Shown: positions 1 through 9,763, counted from the first letter of the stretch. The stretch: DNA of 64,000 nt from Gammaproteobacteria bacterium UBA7310 (GCA_002471665.1 DKQK01000056.1:62001-126000), one strand, 5' to 3'. A program made the numbers and translations. Notes: generated by a model from the sequence alone, not told the origin.

Positions 1-1748
1 TTGAACGCGTTGTCCAGCAAATTCCAAAGGATCTGTTTCAAGCGGGTGGGATCACACTGAATAGCGGCGGGCAACCCTGGCTCCAGCACGATAAAGTATT
101 CCAGCTTTTTACGTCTGGCAATGGCCTGGAACTGGGATCCCACCTCTTCACACAACGGCAGCAGATCACTGTCAATCCATTCCAGATCCATCTTACCGGC
201 AGAAATTTTGGAGTAATCGAGTATGTCATTGATGGTGTTCAGTAACGACCTGCCGGATTTCTTGATCACATCCAGATATTGAATTTGCTGTGGATTCAGA
301 TCTGAATCCTGCAGCAAATCCGCCATTCCCAGCACACCATTCATGGGTGTTCGAATCTCATGGCTCATGGTGGCCAGAAACTCACTCTTGGCCCGGCTGT
401 CGGCCCGTTGCTCATGCAGTTTCCGATTGGCGTTCAGCTCTTCAACTTTGGCTTCATATTGCGCCCGCAGAAAGCGCTCATGTTCGTCGTGCGCCCGCTG
501 TTCATTACGTAATGCCTGATTGCGGGCAGCAAACTTCTGACGCCTTTCCTGATTAATGCGATCCGCCAACGCAAAGGAAAACAACACCACCAAAAACATG
601 AACCCGACAGGAAGAATGTTCGCGGTTAACCAGTTCAATGACATGATCCCGGACTTATTGGCAATAAAAATAAGGCCAGAGATCAAAATGGTAATGTTCG
701 CCAGGATGAGATAACGCGCCTGAATCTGGCCTTTGCGTAATGTTGCCCTGCCTGCCAATACACCACTCACCGCACTTAAGATGCACACCACACCCGCGAA
801 TATAACAGCGTATTCATAGGCTACAACAAACACACTACCGCCCACCATGATAAACAGCCACGCCACCGCTCGCACCATGCGGTAATGAGGCGGGCTCTTG
901 GATTTCAGATACAACAGGGATAACGTGAAGGCGGCAGCACACACACCATAGATCGCGACACTGAGGATCAGGATTCGGTTATTGATCCAGGGCAGATCCG
1001 GCCACAGATACTGAAACCCGATGCCTTGCAGGGCTGCCATAAACAGCCCCACCGCGGCCACCGCGCCGGCGTAATAGAGATAGGAGCGATGCCGCACGCT
1101 CACATAAATGAACAGGTTGTAGAGCACCATCACCAACAGCACGCCGAAGTACAGCCCCTGCCCGATCAGGTTGCGTTGCCCGATCTGGTAAAAGGCTTCA
1201 CGGGTCCAGAACCGCAGTGGCACAATCAGTGTGTTTTCAGATTGAATTCGCAGGTAAATGATCGTCTGGCTTTGCGCCTGCAGGGGAACCGGCGTTACAA
1301 AATGCCGGTTGGAGATGGGTCGCTCCGAAAACGGCAGGGTATCCCCCAACACATATTGGGACAGCACTATTTCAGACCCGGGTGCCGTGCCCGTCACATG
1401 GAAAACACTGATCGAATCAAGAGAGGGATAAGCAATCTCCAGCATCCCGTCAACCGGCTCTTGGGTGCTGTTGATCAACCTGAAACGCAGCCAGTGCGCA
1501 GCCGTATCATACCCAAGATAGGGAATTCCGTTTTCCAGCTCTATCCAGGACAAGTCAGCATGGGCATCTTCCAGGGTCAAGCGCCCGGTTGCATCACGCA
1601 AATAGGCAATGCCTGATGTTATGCCGGATGTTTCAAACCGGTTGTCAGTGATGTTCAGCGCGGCCGTCGCCAGCACACTGTGATGCCACAGCGCAATTAG
1701 AAGACCGACGATCAGGCGCAGCGCACCGACACTGAAAACAGAGAACAT
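1..1748 (-). CDS. 7TMR-DISM sensor histidine kinase (3' end beyond window)
   Basis: Membrane sensor kinase, about 582 codons visible; the C-terminal catalytic part runs off the window. Reading the minus strand gives a signal-like N-terminus, a periplasmic 7TMR-DISMED2-type domain (about residues 30-180), a seven-helix 7TMR-DISM membrane domain (about 190-390), a charged coiled coil, then a HisKA domain with the phospho-acceptor motif SHEIRTPMNG and the N-box of the ATPase domain (LWNLLDNAF) at the window edge. A receiver domain may follow outside. The ATG at 1748 is preceded by a weak GGGG; a TTG lies one codon upstream. Ligand unknown. It shares its sensory design with three other proteins in this window (14615, 16529, 46894). 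Confidence 0.9.
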   Translation of the reverse strand, partial: MFSVFSVGALRLIVGLLIALWHHSVLATAALNITDNRFETSGITSGIAYLRDATGRLTLEDAHADLSWIELENGIPYLGYDTAAHWLRFRLINSTQEPVDGMLEIAYPSLDSISVFHVTGTAPGSEIVLSQYVLGDTLPFSERPISNRHFVTPVPLQAQSQTIIYLRIQSENTLIVPLRFWTREAFYQIGQRNLIGQGLYFGVLLVMVLYNLFIYVSVRHRSYLYYAGAVAAVGLFMAALQGIGFQYLWPDLPWINNRILILSVAIYGVCAAAFTLSLLYLKSKSPPHYRMVRAVAWLFIMVGGSVFVVAYEYAVIFAGVVCILSAVSGVLAGRATLRKGQIQARYLILANITILISGLIFIANKSGIMSLNWLTANILPVGFMFLVVLFSFALADRINQERRQKFAARNQALRNEQRAHDEHERFLRAQYEAKVEELNANRKLHEQRADSRAKSEFLATMSHEIRTPMNGVLGMADLLQDSDLNPQQIQYLDVIKKSGRSLLNTINDILDYSKISAGKMDLEWIDSDLLPLCEEVGSQFQAIARRKKLEYFIVLEPGLPAAIQCDPTRLKQILWNLLDNAF

Positions 1749-1789
1749 CAAAGCCCCAGAACAAAATGGAATAAACTGATTTATATTCA

Positions 1790-1858
1790 AATTCTTAAGC
1801 TTAAACTATAGCTTGAGAATTGCGTAACCACTGTCTGCTATAGATTAACTATAGACAG
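1790..1858. promoter_or_regulatory. Two dyads in the 1749-1927 intergenic gap
   Basis: AT-rich gap between the GlxA-type regulator and the 7TMR-DISM kinase, both on the minus strand. It holds an 11-bp inverted repeat with one mismatch (AATTCTTAAGC at 1790-1800 against GCTTGAGAATT at 1811-1821) and a second dyad (CTGTCT at 1831 and AGACAG at 1853, with CTATAG inside each arm). These could be operators for the kinase gene or a terminator of the regulator gene. Neither has an adjoining T-run, so the role is open. Confidence 0.3.
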
Positions 1859-1927
1859 CCGGGATCATTCTTTACAGTCCCTTTTCTTCGGTCTGCTTCC
1901 GGCGCATTCTTTTGCTTCAAGGACACT

Positions 1928-2911
1928 CTAAATCGCAGATTTACTGAAACGTCCTCGATACTCCCGTGGCGACAACCCCACTTTGCGTTTGAACATTTTG
2001 GAAAAAGACGACACATCCTCGTAACCCACTCTCTGAGTGATTTCAGCGATGGTCTGGGCACTGATCTCCAGATACTTTTTCGCCACTTCAATGCGCACCG
2101 TTTGCAGGTATGCCAGTGGTGATTCGCCGGTGGCGGTTTTGAAGCGGCGAATCAGAGTACGTGGGCTCATGGCGTATTGCTCAGCCAGCCAGGATAACGA
2201 AAAGTCTTCGGCATAGTGCTCATCCACCCACTCCTGCACAGCTTTCACCGTCTCATCGCTATGGTATTTGTTCTGGTGGGTGGCGAAATAGCTCAGCTGT
2301 GAATGACGCCCGGTGTCCAACACCATGGCTTTGGCGGATTCGATGGCGGTTTCATGATCGATATACAACTCAATCAGGTATAACGCCATATCAAACCATG
2401 CGGTTCCGCCCCCTGAGCAAAACACCTGTCCATCGGTGGTGATCAGTTGCTCCGGCACCAACTGCACATTAGGGTAGCGCTCCCGGAAACGATCGGCGTG
2501 GGCCCAGTGGGTGGTGGCTTTGCGGCCATCCAGAATGCCTGCCTCGGCCAAAAAGAACGCGCCGGTACAGTTACTGATGATTTGTGTGCCCCGCTTAACG
2601 TATTCTTTCAACAGGGCGATGATGTCACTGTTGGTATCCAGTGCCTTATCCACATCACCACCAATGGAGGGCACCAACAGCACATCCACGTCGCCGATTT
2701 GTTCAAAACCGCAGTGAGCATTGATTACAATATTATTCAGACAGCGGATGGAACGCCCTCCCCTGCTTACCAACTGCACATCAAACTTGGGTTCCATACT
2801 TTTGCCGGCAAAGTAATTCCATGCCGTACCGGCGGTGGAGAGCAGGTCGATCACCCCGGTGATCGAAGTGGCAAAAGCATAGTCAAAACCGAGGATGCGT
2901 ACTTTAATCAT
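1928..2911 (-). CDS. GlxA-type transcriptional regulator (DJ-1/PfpI + AraC HTH)
   Basis: 327-residue regulator. Residues 1-190 form a DJ-1/PfpI-like (class I glutamine amidotransferase-like) domain with the nucleophile-elbow cysteine at C115 (SNCTGAFF). Residues about 225-325 carry two AraC helix-turn-helix motifs, ending in the usual RVGYEDVSSFSKMFKRKVGLSPREYR-like region. This architecture is the GlxA family, in which the N-terminal domain senses a small molecule and is normally not enzymatic. It is divergent from the acyl-CoA dehydrogenase/crotonase pair at 3034-5685 and probably controls it (inference from position). Effector unknown. Confidence 0.9.
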   Translation of the reverse strand: MIKVRILGFDYAFATSITGVIDLLSTAGTAWNYFAGKSMEPKFDVQLVSRGGRSIRCLNNIVINAHCGFEQIGDVDVLLVPSIGGDVDKALDTNSDIIALLKEYVKRGTQIISNCTGAFFLAEAGILDGRKATTHWAHADRFRERYPNVQLVPEQLITTDGQVFCSGGGTAWFDMALYLIELYIDHETAIESAKAMVLDTGRHSQLSYFATHQNKYHSDETVKAVQEWVDEHYAEDFSLSWLAEQYAMSPRTLIRRFKTATGESPLAYLQTVRIEVAKKYLEISAQTIAEITQRVGYEDVSSFSKMFKRKVGLSPREYRGRFSKSAI

Positions 2912-2936
2912 AACTGTCTAATTTAGCCCTGTATTA

Positions 2937-2948
2937 GTCATAAATGAC
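2937..2948. promoter_or_regulatory. Candidate operator between GlxA-type gene and acyl-CoA dehydrogenase
   Basis: Palindrome GTCATAAATGAC (5-bp arms around AA) in the 122-bp divergent intergenic region, 26 bp from the regulator start. It could be a site for the adjacent AraC-type protein. A 12-bp palindrome in AT-rich DNA can occur by chance. Confidence 0.25.
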
Positions 2949-3033
2949 AATTACACACTCAGGCCAACAATGCAAATATGATTGCCTTTTTACCGGCCTG
3001 CATCACGCCATTGAATAGGACACGGAGGGAAAC

Positions 3034-4824
3034 ATGCCACTGCTATCACGACAGGACCTGGATTTTTGCCTGTATGAAATGCTCGACACCGATAGCCTGC
3101 TCCACACGCCCCGCTATGGCGATCACAGCAGGGAAACGTTCAATCAGACCCTGAACACCGCAGAACAAGTGGCAGAAAAGTATTTTGCACCTCACAACCA
3201 TTTGGCCGATGAAAAAGAACCCTGGTTTGATGGAGAACAGGTACACACCATACCCGAAGTGAAAGAGGCGTTTCGGCACTATGTCAATTCGGGGCTGTTA
3301 ACCGCCCGCCTGGAGTTCGATGCGGGCGGGATGCAGTTGCCCCACGTGGTGGCCGCGGCCTGTTCCGGGTATGTGACCGCCGCCAATGCCTCCAGTGCTG
3401 CGTATCCGTTTTTGACCATGGCCGCCTCCAATCTCATCCACCACTTTGCCAGTGACGAGCTGAAGAACCTGTATTTGCCACTGATGCGCAGTGGGCGGGC
3501 GGCGGGCACTATGGCCCTCACCGAACCGGATACCGGTTCCTCGTTGGCGGACATCAAAACCTACGCCACACCCACGGAACAAGGTCACTACCTGGTCAAA
3601 GGCAACAAGATGTACATTTCCGGAGGGGATCAGGACATTACCGACAATATCGTGCATCTGGTGTTGGCGAAAATAAAAGGAGCACCGGCGGGGGTTAAAG
3701 GAATTTCCCTGTTTCTGGTGCCCAAGTGGCTGGTGGATGACAACGGTGACCCGGCACAACGCAACGATGTACAACTGGCCGGGCTGCTGCACAAAATGGG
3801 CTATCGAGGTACCACTTCGACAGTGCTTAATTTTGGTGAACAGGATAATTGTGTGGGTTACCTGATCGGGGAGCCCCACCAGGGATTGAAATACATGTTC
3901 ATGATGATGAACGAAGCGCGGGTGGGTGTGGGCCTGGGTGCCGCCGTGATCGGGTACCGCGGCTACGCAGAATCACTGGAATACGCACGGCAACGGCCAC
4001 AGGGCCGCCACCCCAGCAACAAAGACCCGGCATCCAAACCGATTCCCATCATCGAGCACGCTGATGTGAAGCGGATGCTGTTGGCCCAGAAATCCTACAC
4101 TGAAGGGGCGATTGCCCTGTGCCTGTATGCCAACCACCTCATCGACCGCATTGAAACCTGTGCTGACGAAGACCAGCGCAAACCCCTGCAGGAACTTCTC
4201 GACCTGCTTACCCCCATCGTCAAATCCTGGCCCTCCGAGTTCGGCCCCAAGGCCAATTCCCTGGCGATACAGATCTTAGGTGGCGCCGGTTATATTCGAG
4301 AATACCCGGTGGAGCAGCTCTATCGGGACAACCGACTGAACCCCATTCACGAAGGAACCCATGGCATCCAGGCGATGGATTTACTGGGCCGCAAGTTATG
4401 GCAATCCAATGGCCTGGGCCTGCAAACCCTGTTGCGGGAGATACAGGCCACACTGCAACAGGCCGCCGAGTTTCCCGATCTGGCCCCGTACAGTGAACAA
4501 CTGCAGGAGGCGTTACTGCTGGTAAATGCCACCACACAATCTGTCGGTGAGCAGTTACAGCAACAAGGGCCTGATATTGGCCTGGCCAATGCGTCTGCCT
4601 TTCTCAGCCTGAGCGGCCATGTCGTTGTGGCCTGGCTATGGCTATGGCAAGCTAGCGCGGCAATGAAAGGGCTGAAAAGCGGCACCAACGCAGAGTTTTA
4701 CCGCGGCAAACTCCACGCCTGCCGTTTTTTCTTCCGCTGGGAGTTACCCAAAATCCAGCACTGGAGTAACCTGCTGCAGAGCGCAGACGACACCTGCCGC
4801 ACCATGCACAATGACTACTTTTGA
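3034..4824 (+). CDS. Acyl-CoA dehydrogenase (FadE/DmdC-like, large type)
   Basis: 596-residue FAD flavoenzyme that would introduce a trans-2 double bond into an acyl-CoA. About 600 residues fits the DmdC/FadE5-type group, which adds a C-terminal helical domain to the usual ~380-residue core. Visible landmarks are the FAD/substrate motif ALTEPDTGSS (near residue 165), GGDQDITDNIVHLVLA, and the C-terminal GGAGYIREYPVEQLYRD segment with the presumed catalytic base E440 (IHEGTHGIQAMD). GGAGGG six bases before the ATG is a strong ribosome site. The crotonase starts about 75 bp downstream on the same strand, giving consecutive beta-oxidation steps. Substrate chain length cannot be read from sequence. 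A paralogue lies at 26914-28671. Confidence 0.93.
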   Translation: MPLLSRQDLDFCLYEMLDTDSLLHTPRYGDHSRETFNQTLNTAEQVAEKYFAPHNHLADEKEPWFDGEQVHTIPEVKEAFRHYVNSGLLTARLEFDAGGMQLPHVVAAACSGYVTAANASSAAYPFLTMAASNLIHHFASDELKNLYLPLMRSGRAAGTMALTEPDTGSSLADIKTYATPTEQGHYLVKGNKMYISGGDQDITDNIVHLVLAKIKGAPAGVKGISLFLVPKWLVDDNGDPAQRNDVQLAGLLHKMGYRGTTSTVLNFGEQDNCVGYLIGEPHQGLKYMFMMMNEARVGVGLGAAVIGYRGYAESLEYARQRPQGRHPSNKDPASKPIPIIEHADVKRMLLAQKSYTEGAIALCLYANHLIDRIETCADEDQRKPLQELLDLLTPIVKSWPSEFGPKANSLAIQILGGAGYIREYPVEQLYRDNRLNPIHEGTHGIQAMDLLGRKLWQSNGLGLQTLLREIQATLQQAAEFPDLAPYSEQLQEALLLVNATTQSVGEQLQQQGPDIGLANASAFLSLSGHVVVAWLWLWQASAAMKGLKSGTNAEFYRGKLHACRFFFRWELPKIQHWSNLLQSADDTCRTMHNDYF

Positions 4825-4899
4825 ACCCGGCAGAGTTTGAACCCGGCAAAGATTCCAGGCCCCGACCAACAACGAAAGCACTAAATGAACGAGGACGCT

Positions 4900-5685
4900 A
4901 TGGCACATATTGAGACCAGTACTGAGGGACACATTCTGCTTATCCGCATCAACCGCGCGGAAAAATACAACGCACTCTCGCCTGAGATGTATCACGATAT
5001 GGGCAAAGCCCTGAAACGCCTGAACAGCGACCCGGAGCTGCGGGTGGCCGTTTTGTATGCGGAGGGGAAACACTTCACTGCCGGTGTAGAGCTGGATAAA
5101 TGGGCACCCATTTTCGGCAGCGGCAACGCCTTCCCGGTGGCAGAAGACGAAATCGATCCCATGGGGCTAACCGGCGATCGCCACAACAAGCCGGTTATAA
5201 TTGCGGTCCAGGGCTATTGCTTTACCTGGGGCGTGGAAATCCTGCTCAACACTGAAATTCGGGTGGCCGCCCGCGACACTCAATTCCAGATGCTGGAAGT
5301 GCAGCGTGGCCTGTACCCCTGTGGTGGCGCCACCCTGCGTCTACCGGTGGAAGCGGGCTGGGGTAACGCCCAACGTGTACTGCTTACCGGTGAACGCTGG
5401 AGCGCCGAGGAAGCCTATCGCTGGGGCATGATCCAGGAGCTGGTGGAGCCCGGTGAGCAGTTCAACAAGGCCATGGAAATTGCGCACAGTGTTGCCAAAG
5501 CGGCTCCGCTGGGTGTGCAGGGTGTGTTGAAGGCAACGCGCTTCAGTGCCGCCCACCCACACGATCAGGATGCCTGCGTGAAGCAGTTTATGTCCGACCT
5601 GAAACCGGTGATGGCAAGCGAAGACGCCGCCGAAGGGGTCAATTCTTTCGTGGAACGCCGTGAGGCGGTGTTCAAAGGGCGTTAA
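4900..5685 (+). CDS. Crotonase/enoyl-CoA hydratase family protein
   Basis: 261-residue crotonase-fold protein, probably hydrating the enoyl-CoA made by the upstream dehydrogenase. Both hydratase glutamates are present: the E of GYCFTWGVE and the E exactly 20 residues later in FQMLEVQRG, matching the E. coli FadB E119/E139 spacing. The first oxyanion-hole loop is AEGKHFTAGVELD. At the second, the usual GGG before CE reads TWG, putting Trp where rat hydratase has Gly141. The ATG at 4900 has GAGGA just upstream and is preferred over the in-frame ATG at 4885. A strong terminator follows. Isomerase or hydrolase activity within the family cannot be excluded. Confidence 0.88.
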   Translation: MAHIETSTEGHILLIRINRAEKYNALSPEMYHDMGKALKRLNSDPELRVAVLYAEGKHFTAGVELDKWAPIFGSGNAFPVAEDEIDPMGLTGDRHNKPVIIAVQGYCFTWGVEILLNTEIRVAARDTQFQMLEVQRGLYPCGGATLRLPVEAGWGNAQRVLLTGERWSAEEAYRWGMIQELVEPGEQFNKAMEIAHSVAKAAPLGVQGVLKATRFSAAHPHDQDACVKQFMSDLKPVMASEDAAEGVNSFVERREAVFKGR

Positions 5686-5703
5686 TAATACAAAGCCTAA
5701 ACC

Positions 5704-5743
5704 AACAATAAGCCCCGCTGATCCCTGCGGGGCTTATTGTTTT
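5704..5743. terminator. Bidirectional rho-independent terminator
   Basis: Perfect 15-bp inverted repeat (5704-5718 with 5727-5741, 8-nt loop) with a GCCCCGC/GCGGGGC core flanked by an A-run and a T-run. It lies between the convergent crotonase and PilJ-like genes and can serve both strands. Confidence 0.9.
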
Positions 5744-5768
5744 GCTGAGGTTGCCTGACTGAAGAAAC

Positions 5769-6611
5769 TCAGTTGGACAGATTGGCGGCCAAGCCGGTCT
5801 GTGCCAGCACACGGCCCCCGTTAAGCGCTATGCGATCGCGGATATGGTACGCCGCCGCCAGTGTGTTGGTCTGCTTAACCATGCTGTCCAACGTTACGCT
5901 CATCACCACGGGAACGTACTTGCCATTGCTGAACTGCTCCAGCCCCAGCTTGGCGTATTCCCAGTTACTGGACAGCTGCGCTACGATCAATGGATCAATC
6001 GCGGCATCATGGGAGGCCAGACGCAACGCTTCCATACCCTGCTCATAGGCGGCCACGGTGTGATTCATTTCATCGTGTACCCAGCCGGCATCAACCCCGA
6101 TGTATTGCGCCAGGTACAGGACATTGATGCGTTCGGACAACATACTTTGCTGCTGGGCCAGATCTACTCGATCACCATAATGATGGGGCAATCTTGCCTG
6201 CCAGTCCCGCATCAATAGATCGCTTTTCAATAACAGATCATCGGCGGTCTCCAGCACGTCCAACGCATTGCCCCCGTTCGGACTCAGGGTGACGGCCGCC
6301 CGCAATGCACCCCAATGCTGCTTCACGTCCAGCACCCGCTGATTGATCGCTGAATTCGGGGAGTTATGTTCCAGCTGACCCAGTAAAAATTCAAATTCTT
6401 CCACATTGGCGTCCAATCCGGCCCGTGCCGCCTGGTAATCCACGTTAGCCGCCATCTGTAAGTGATCCTTGGCAATGCGCATCACCAATGTGCGCTGTAC
6501 CGCCGCTTTGTGGACGGCATCCAGATCACTGATAGTGCGGGCTGATGCCAGCGTTGAAATGAGCCCCAGGATGACAACCAAAAAACTTCGAATACTGAGC
6601 AGCTGATTCAT
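5769..6611 (-). CDS. Periplasmic protein with PilJ/NarX-like sensory domains
   Basis: 280 residues with an N-terminal signal peptide (MNQLLSIRSFLVVILGLISTLASA). The mature part is helical with two related segments, AAVQRTLVMRIAKDHLQM near residue 38 and QQSMLSERINVLYLAQYIG near 153. These resemble the type IV pili methyl-accepting chemotaxis transducer N-terminal domain (PilJ type), itself related to the NarX/NarQ sensor region. No transmembrane or signalling output domain follows, so it is probably a free periplasmic ligand-binding protein. Similar stand-alone proteins are usually left as hypothetical. It is monocistronic, facing the crotonase across a terminator. Confidence 0.75.
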   Translation of the reverse strand: MNQLLSIRSFLVVILGLISTLASARTISDLDAVHKAAVQRTLVMRIAKDHLQMAANVDYQAARAGLDANVEEFEFLLGQLEHNSPNSAINQRVLDVKQHWGALRAAVTLSPNGGNALDVLETADDLLLKSDLLMRDWQARLPHHYGDRVDLAQQQSMLSERINVLYLAQYIGVDAGWVHDEMNHTVAAYEQGMEALRLASHDAAIDPLIVAQLSSNWEYAKLGLEQFSNGKYVPVVMSVTLDSMVKQTNTLAAAYHIRDRIALNGGRVLAQTGLAANLSN

Positions 6612-6839
6612 TTTTGCATTCCTTTCGCGTTTTGTTACAAAGCACAGACTTTAGTTACAAACTGTTACCTTACCCAGTGTATGTGCTGATTGAGAATTGA
6701 ACAGGGCGGAAAAGGAAGTTTGTGAAGAAGTTCCTACCGATAGTGTGGTTTTGGTAATTTCACGCAAAACGGATGCTAAATGAAGCACATTTAGGGGCAC
6801 AGTGGCCCCATGGGGATGCAGCTACACTCGGTCAGAACG

Positions 6840-8567
6840 CTAGGCGGGCTCGAGATGTTCCACCATAAGCTGGGCATTCTGGACACCCCGAAACTCGTTC
6901 ACATCCAGGCGGTACGCCAGATAGATTTGCTTGAGCTTGCGGTTGGGCCATTTATCCAGGTCCACATTAAAGGCGATGGCGTCTACCACCCGTTTACTGG
7001 CGGGCAAGCCAATTGAGAGCTTAAGATGTTTCTCCCCCACAATGCGCTGATCCAGCAATTCAAAACGCCCATCAAACAAGGGCTCAGGAAAACCCTGCCC
7101 CCACGGCCCCGCCTGACGCAGCATCTGCGCGACGGAAAGGTCGATATCCGCCTCGGACAACTCACCGTCGCTGTGCAGCTCACCCGTCAGGTCATCCAAC
7201 TGCAAAAGACGGTGCGCCTGGGCATCAAAAGCGGCCTGGAAAGCCTCAAGATCCTGCTCACGTATGCTCAGACCAGCCGCCATGGCGTGCCCCCCGAACT
7301 TCACGATCAAACCAGGGTGGCGGCTGGCCACCGCATCCAGGGCATCACGGATATGGAAGCCGGGTATGGAACGGGCCGAGCCCTTGATTTCACCCCCATC
7401 GGCAGGGGCAAACGCAATCGTGGGGCGATGGAAGCGCTCTTTGATGCGGGAAGCCAGAATTCCGATCACGCCCTGATGCCAGTCCCGTTTGTAGATGCAT
7501 AGCCCCCAAGGCAATTCCGATTGCTTACCCAGCTGCAATTGCTTGAGCGCGGCCAGGGCCTGCTGCTGCATGTCCCCTTCAATGGACTTACGCTCGTGAT
7601 TCAATTGATCCAGCTCAGCGGCATAACGATTGGCCACGGCGGGATCGTCCACCAGGAGGCACTCGATGCCCTTGGACATGTCGGTCAAGCGGCCCGCCGC
7701 ATTCAATCGCGGCCCCACCGCAAATCCCAGATCGGTGGCCACCAGATTGGACAAGCGGCGTTTGGCCACACTCACCAACGCCTGGATGCCAGGCCGGCAG
7801 CGGCCGGCCCGCATACGGGCCAGGCCATGATGCACCAGTATGCGGTTATTGTGATCCAGTGGCACCACGTCGGCCACGGTACCCAACGCCACGATATCCA
7901 GATAATCCGCCATATTGGGTTCTGCCAGCCCCTGCCGCTGAAACCAGCCTATTTGCTTTAACCGGGTCCGCAACGCGGTCATCAGATAAAAAGCCACCCC
8001 CACACCGGCCAGATTTTTGCTGGGAAACGCACAGCCAGGCTGGTTGGGGTTAATGATGGCATCGGCAATGGGCAGCACCTGCGCCGGCAGGTGATGATCC
8101 GTTACCAGCACCTTGATGCCGGCCGCTTTGGCTGCCTTCACACCCTCAATACTGGAAATACCATTGTCCACCGTGAGGATCAGACCCGGACTGCGCTGCA
8201 AAGCCACCGCCACGATTTCCGGCGTAAGTCCATATCCGTACTCAAAGCGATTGGGAACCAGGTAATCCACGGCCGCGGCCCCCAGTTTGCGCAACGCCAG
8301 CACACTGAGCGCGCTGCTGGTGGCGCCGTCAGCATCAAAATCGCCCACCACCAAAATGCGCTGGCGCTTTTCCAATACCGACACCAACAGGTCCAGCGCC
8401 GGCTCCAGCCCCTTCAACTCACTGGCGGGCAACAGGTTTTTCAGTGCCAGATCCACGTCATGGTCGCTTTGCAGTCCGCGATTAGCGTAGATGCGCTGCA
8501 GGAGGGATGGAATATCAGGGGAGAACTGAGAGCGTGCGGCCGGGTTGCGACGGGTTACGCGTTTCAT
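6840..8567 (-). CDS. recJ: Single-stranded-DNA-specific exonuclease RecJ
   Basis: 5'-3' ssDNA exonuclease of the DHH superfamily, acting in RecF recombination and mismatch/base excision repair. The 575-residue product (from ATG 8567) shows motif I DFDADG at about 76-81, the DHH motif VTDHHLP at about 157-159, a DNGIS motif, the GGHAMAAG DHHA1 signature near residue 415, and a C-terminal OB-like region. A TTG at 8588 would add seven residues; MKRVTRRNPA fits RecJ N-termini better. It is the last gene of the xerD-dsbC-alaC-hom-thrC-recJ block, 95-115 bp after thrC. Confidence 0.96.
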   Translation of the reverse strand: MKRVTRRNPAARSQFSPDIPSLLQRIYANRGLQSDHDVDLALKNLLPASELKGLEPALDLLVSVLEKRQRILVVGDFDADGATSSALSVLALRKLGAAAVDYLVPNRFEYGYGLTPEIVAVALQRSPGLILTVDNGISSIEGVKAAKAAGIKVLVTDHHLPAQVLPIADAIINPNQPGCAFPSKNLAGVGVAFYLMTALRTRLKQIGWFQRQGLAEPNMADYLDIVALGTVADVVPLDHNNRILVHHGLARMRAGRCRPGIQALVSVAKRRLSNLVATDLGFAVGPRLNAAGRLTDMSKGIECLLVDDPAVANRYAAELDQLNHERKSIEGDMQQQALAALKQLQLGKQSELPWGLCIYKRDWHQGVIGILASRIKERFHRPTIAFAPADGGEIKGSARSIPGFHIRDALDAVASRHPGLIVKFGGHAMAAGLSIREQDLEAFQAAFDAQAHRLLQLDDLTGELHSDGELSEADIDLSVAQMLRQAGPWGQGFPEPLFDGRFELLDQRIVGEKHLKLSIGLPASKRVVDAIAFNVDLDKWPNRKLKQIYLAYRLDVNEFRGVQNAQLMVEHLEPA

Positions 8568-8683
8568 AGATGGCGATGTCGTCCTCAACGAGCGGATGGC
8601 TTCCAGGGTAAGTGGAAAATCCGGGCAAGCTCGCTGACTTCCCCGGAGAGCACTTTACTGCACTGTGCTTACTGCACTCTTTC

Positions 8684-9763
8684 TTACTGCATGTTACGCA
8701 GAATACTTTCTTTCACTGAAACCAGTTTGGCATCAATGGTTTCCATCACTGCGTTCTGGCATTGAGAGATCGCAGTATCCGGATCTTTGAGGCCATTGCC
8801 GGTCAGCGTACACACAATCTTGCTGCCTTCCGGGATTTTGCCGCTTTTCACGTCCCGGATCGCCCCGCCCAAAGACGCCGCCGAGGCCGGCTCACAAAAG
8901 ACACCTTCTGATTGAGCCAGCATACGCTGGGTCTGCAGGATTTCGTCATCCGTTAGTTCATCAAACCAGCCGCCGGATTCTTTCTGCACATTCCAGGCTT
9001 TATCCCAGCTTTGTGGGTGGCCGATGCGGATAGCGGTGGCGACGGTTTCCGGATTATCCACCATGGCACCGCGCAGGAAAGGGGCGGCACCGGCAGCCTG
9101 ATAACCCACCATTTTCGGCGCGCTGTTGGCAATACCGGCTTTCTGGAATTCAGTGTAACCCATCCAATGGGCCGTGATGTTACCGGCGTTACCCACCGGC
9201 AGACAGTGATAATCCGGTGCTGCGCCCAACTCTTCCACAATTTCGAAGGCAGCGGTTTTCTGGCCCTGCAGGCGATAAGGATTGATGGAGTTCACAATGG
9301 TCACCGGTGCCTCTTGGGCCACGTCCTTCACCAATTGCATGCCTTCATCAAAATTACCGCGGATTTGCAGGGTAACGGCACCGTACATCATGGCCTGCGC
9401 CAGCTTGCCCATGGCTATCTTGCCTTCCGGGATCAAGACAAACGCGGTGATACCTGCACGGGCGGCATAGGCAGCCGCAGCGGCCGATGTATTCCCGGTG
9501 GAGGCACAGATGATGGCCTTGCTGCCCTCTTCCACCGCTTTGGTGACGGCCATGGTCATGCCTCGATCCTTGAAGGAACCGGTGGGGTTCAAGCCTTCAT
9601 ACTTAACGTAAATATCCACGTCTTTGCCGATCAGGCGAGGGATATTATTCAGCCGGATAAGCGGGGTTTTGCCTTCGCCCAAACTGATCAGACGGGTATC
9701 GTCATGAACAGGCAGATAGTCACGATAATTATCAATCAGTCCGGTGTAGCGTTTACTAGGCAT
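8684..9763 (-). CDS. thrC: Threonine synthase
   Basis: PLP enzyme converting O-phosphohomoserine to threonine. 359 residues, the short (type II fold) form. The Schiff-base lysine is K65 in NPTGSFKDRGM, and the phosphate-binding glycine loop is PVGNAGN. It lies 52 bp downstream of hom, so both pathway-specific steps are co-transcribed as in Pseudomonas. In the 3' flank three copies of TGCAGTAA (minus strand; at 8684-8691, 8669-8676 and 8655-8662) follow the gene, the first containing its stop codon. Confidence 0.96.
   Translation of the reverse strand: MPSKRYTGLIDNYRDYLPVHDDTRLISLGEGKTPLIRLNNIPRLIGKDVDIYVKYEGLNPTGSFKDRGMTMAVTKAVEEGSKAIICASTGNTSAAAAAYAARAGITAFVLIPEGKIAMGKLAQAMMYGAVTLQIRGNFDEGMQLVKDVAQEAPVTIVNSINPYRLQGQKTAAFEIVEELGAAPDYHCLPVGNAGNITAHWMGYTEFQKAGIANSAPKMVGYQAAGAAPFLRGAMVDNPETVATAIRIGHPQSWDKAWNVQKESGGWFDELTDDEILQTQRMLAQSEGVFCEPASAASLGGAIRDVKSGKIPEGSKIVCTLTGNGLKDPDTAISQCQNAVMETIDAKLVSVKESILRNMQ

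Noticed and set aside
8655..8691. Three TGCAGTAA copies (minus strand) at the thrC end
   Set aside because: Only three copies of 8 bp at 14-15 bp spacing; the first is the thrC stop. No flanking repeat structure, so probably a small duplication.
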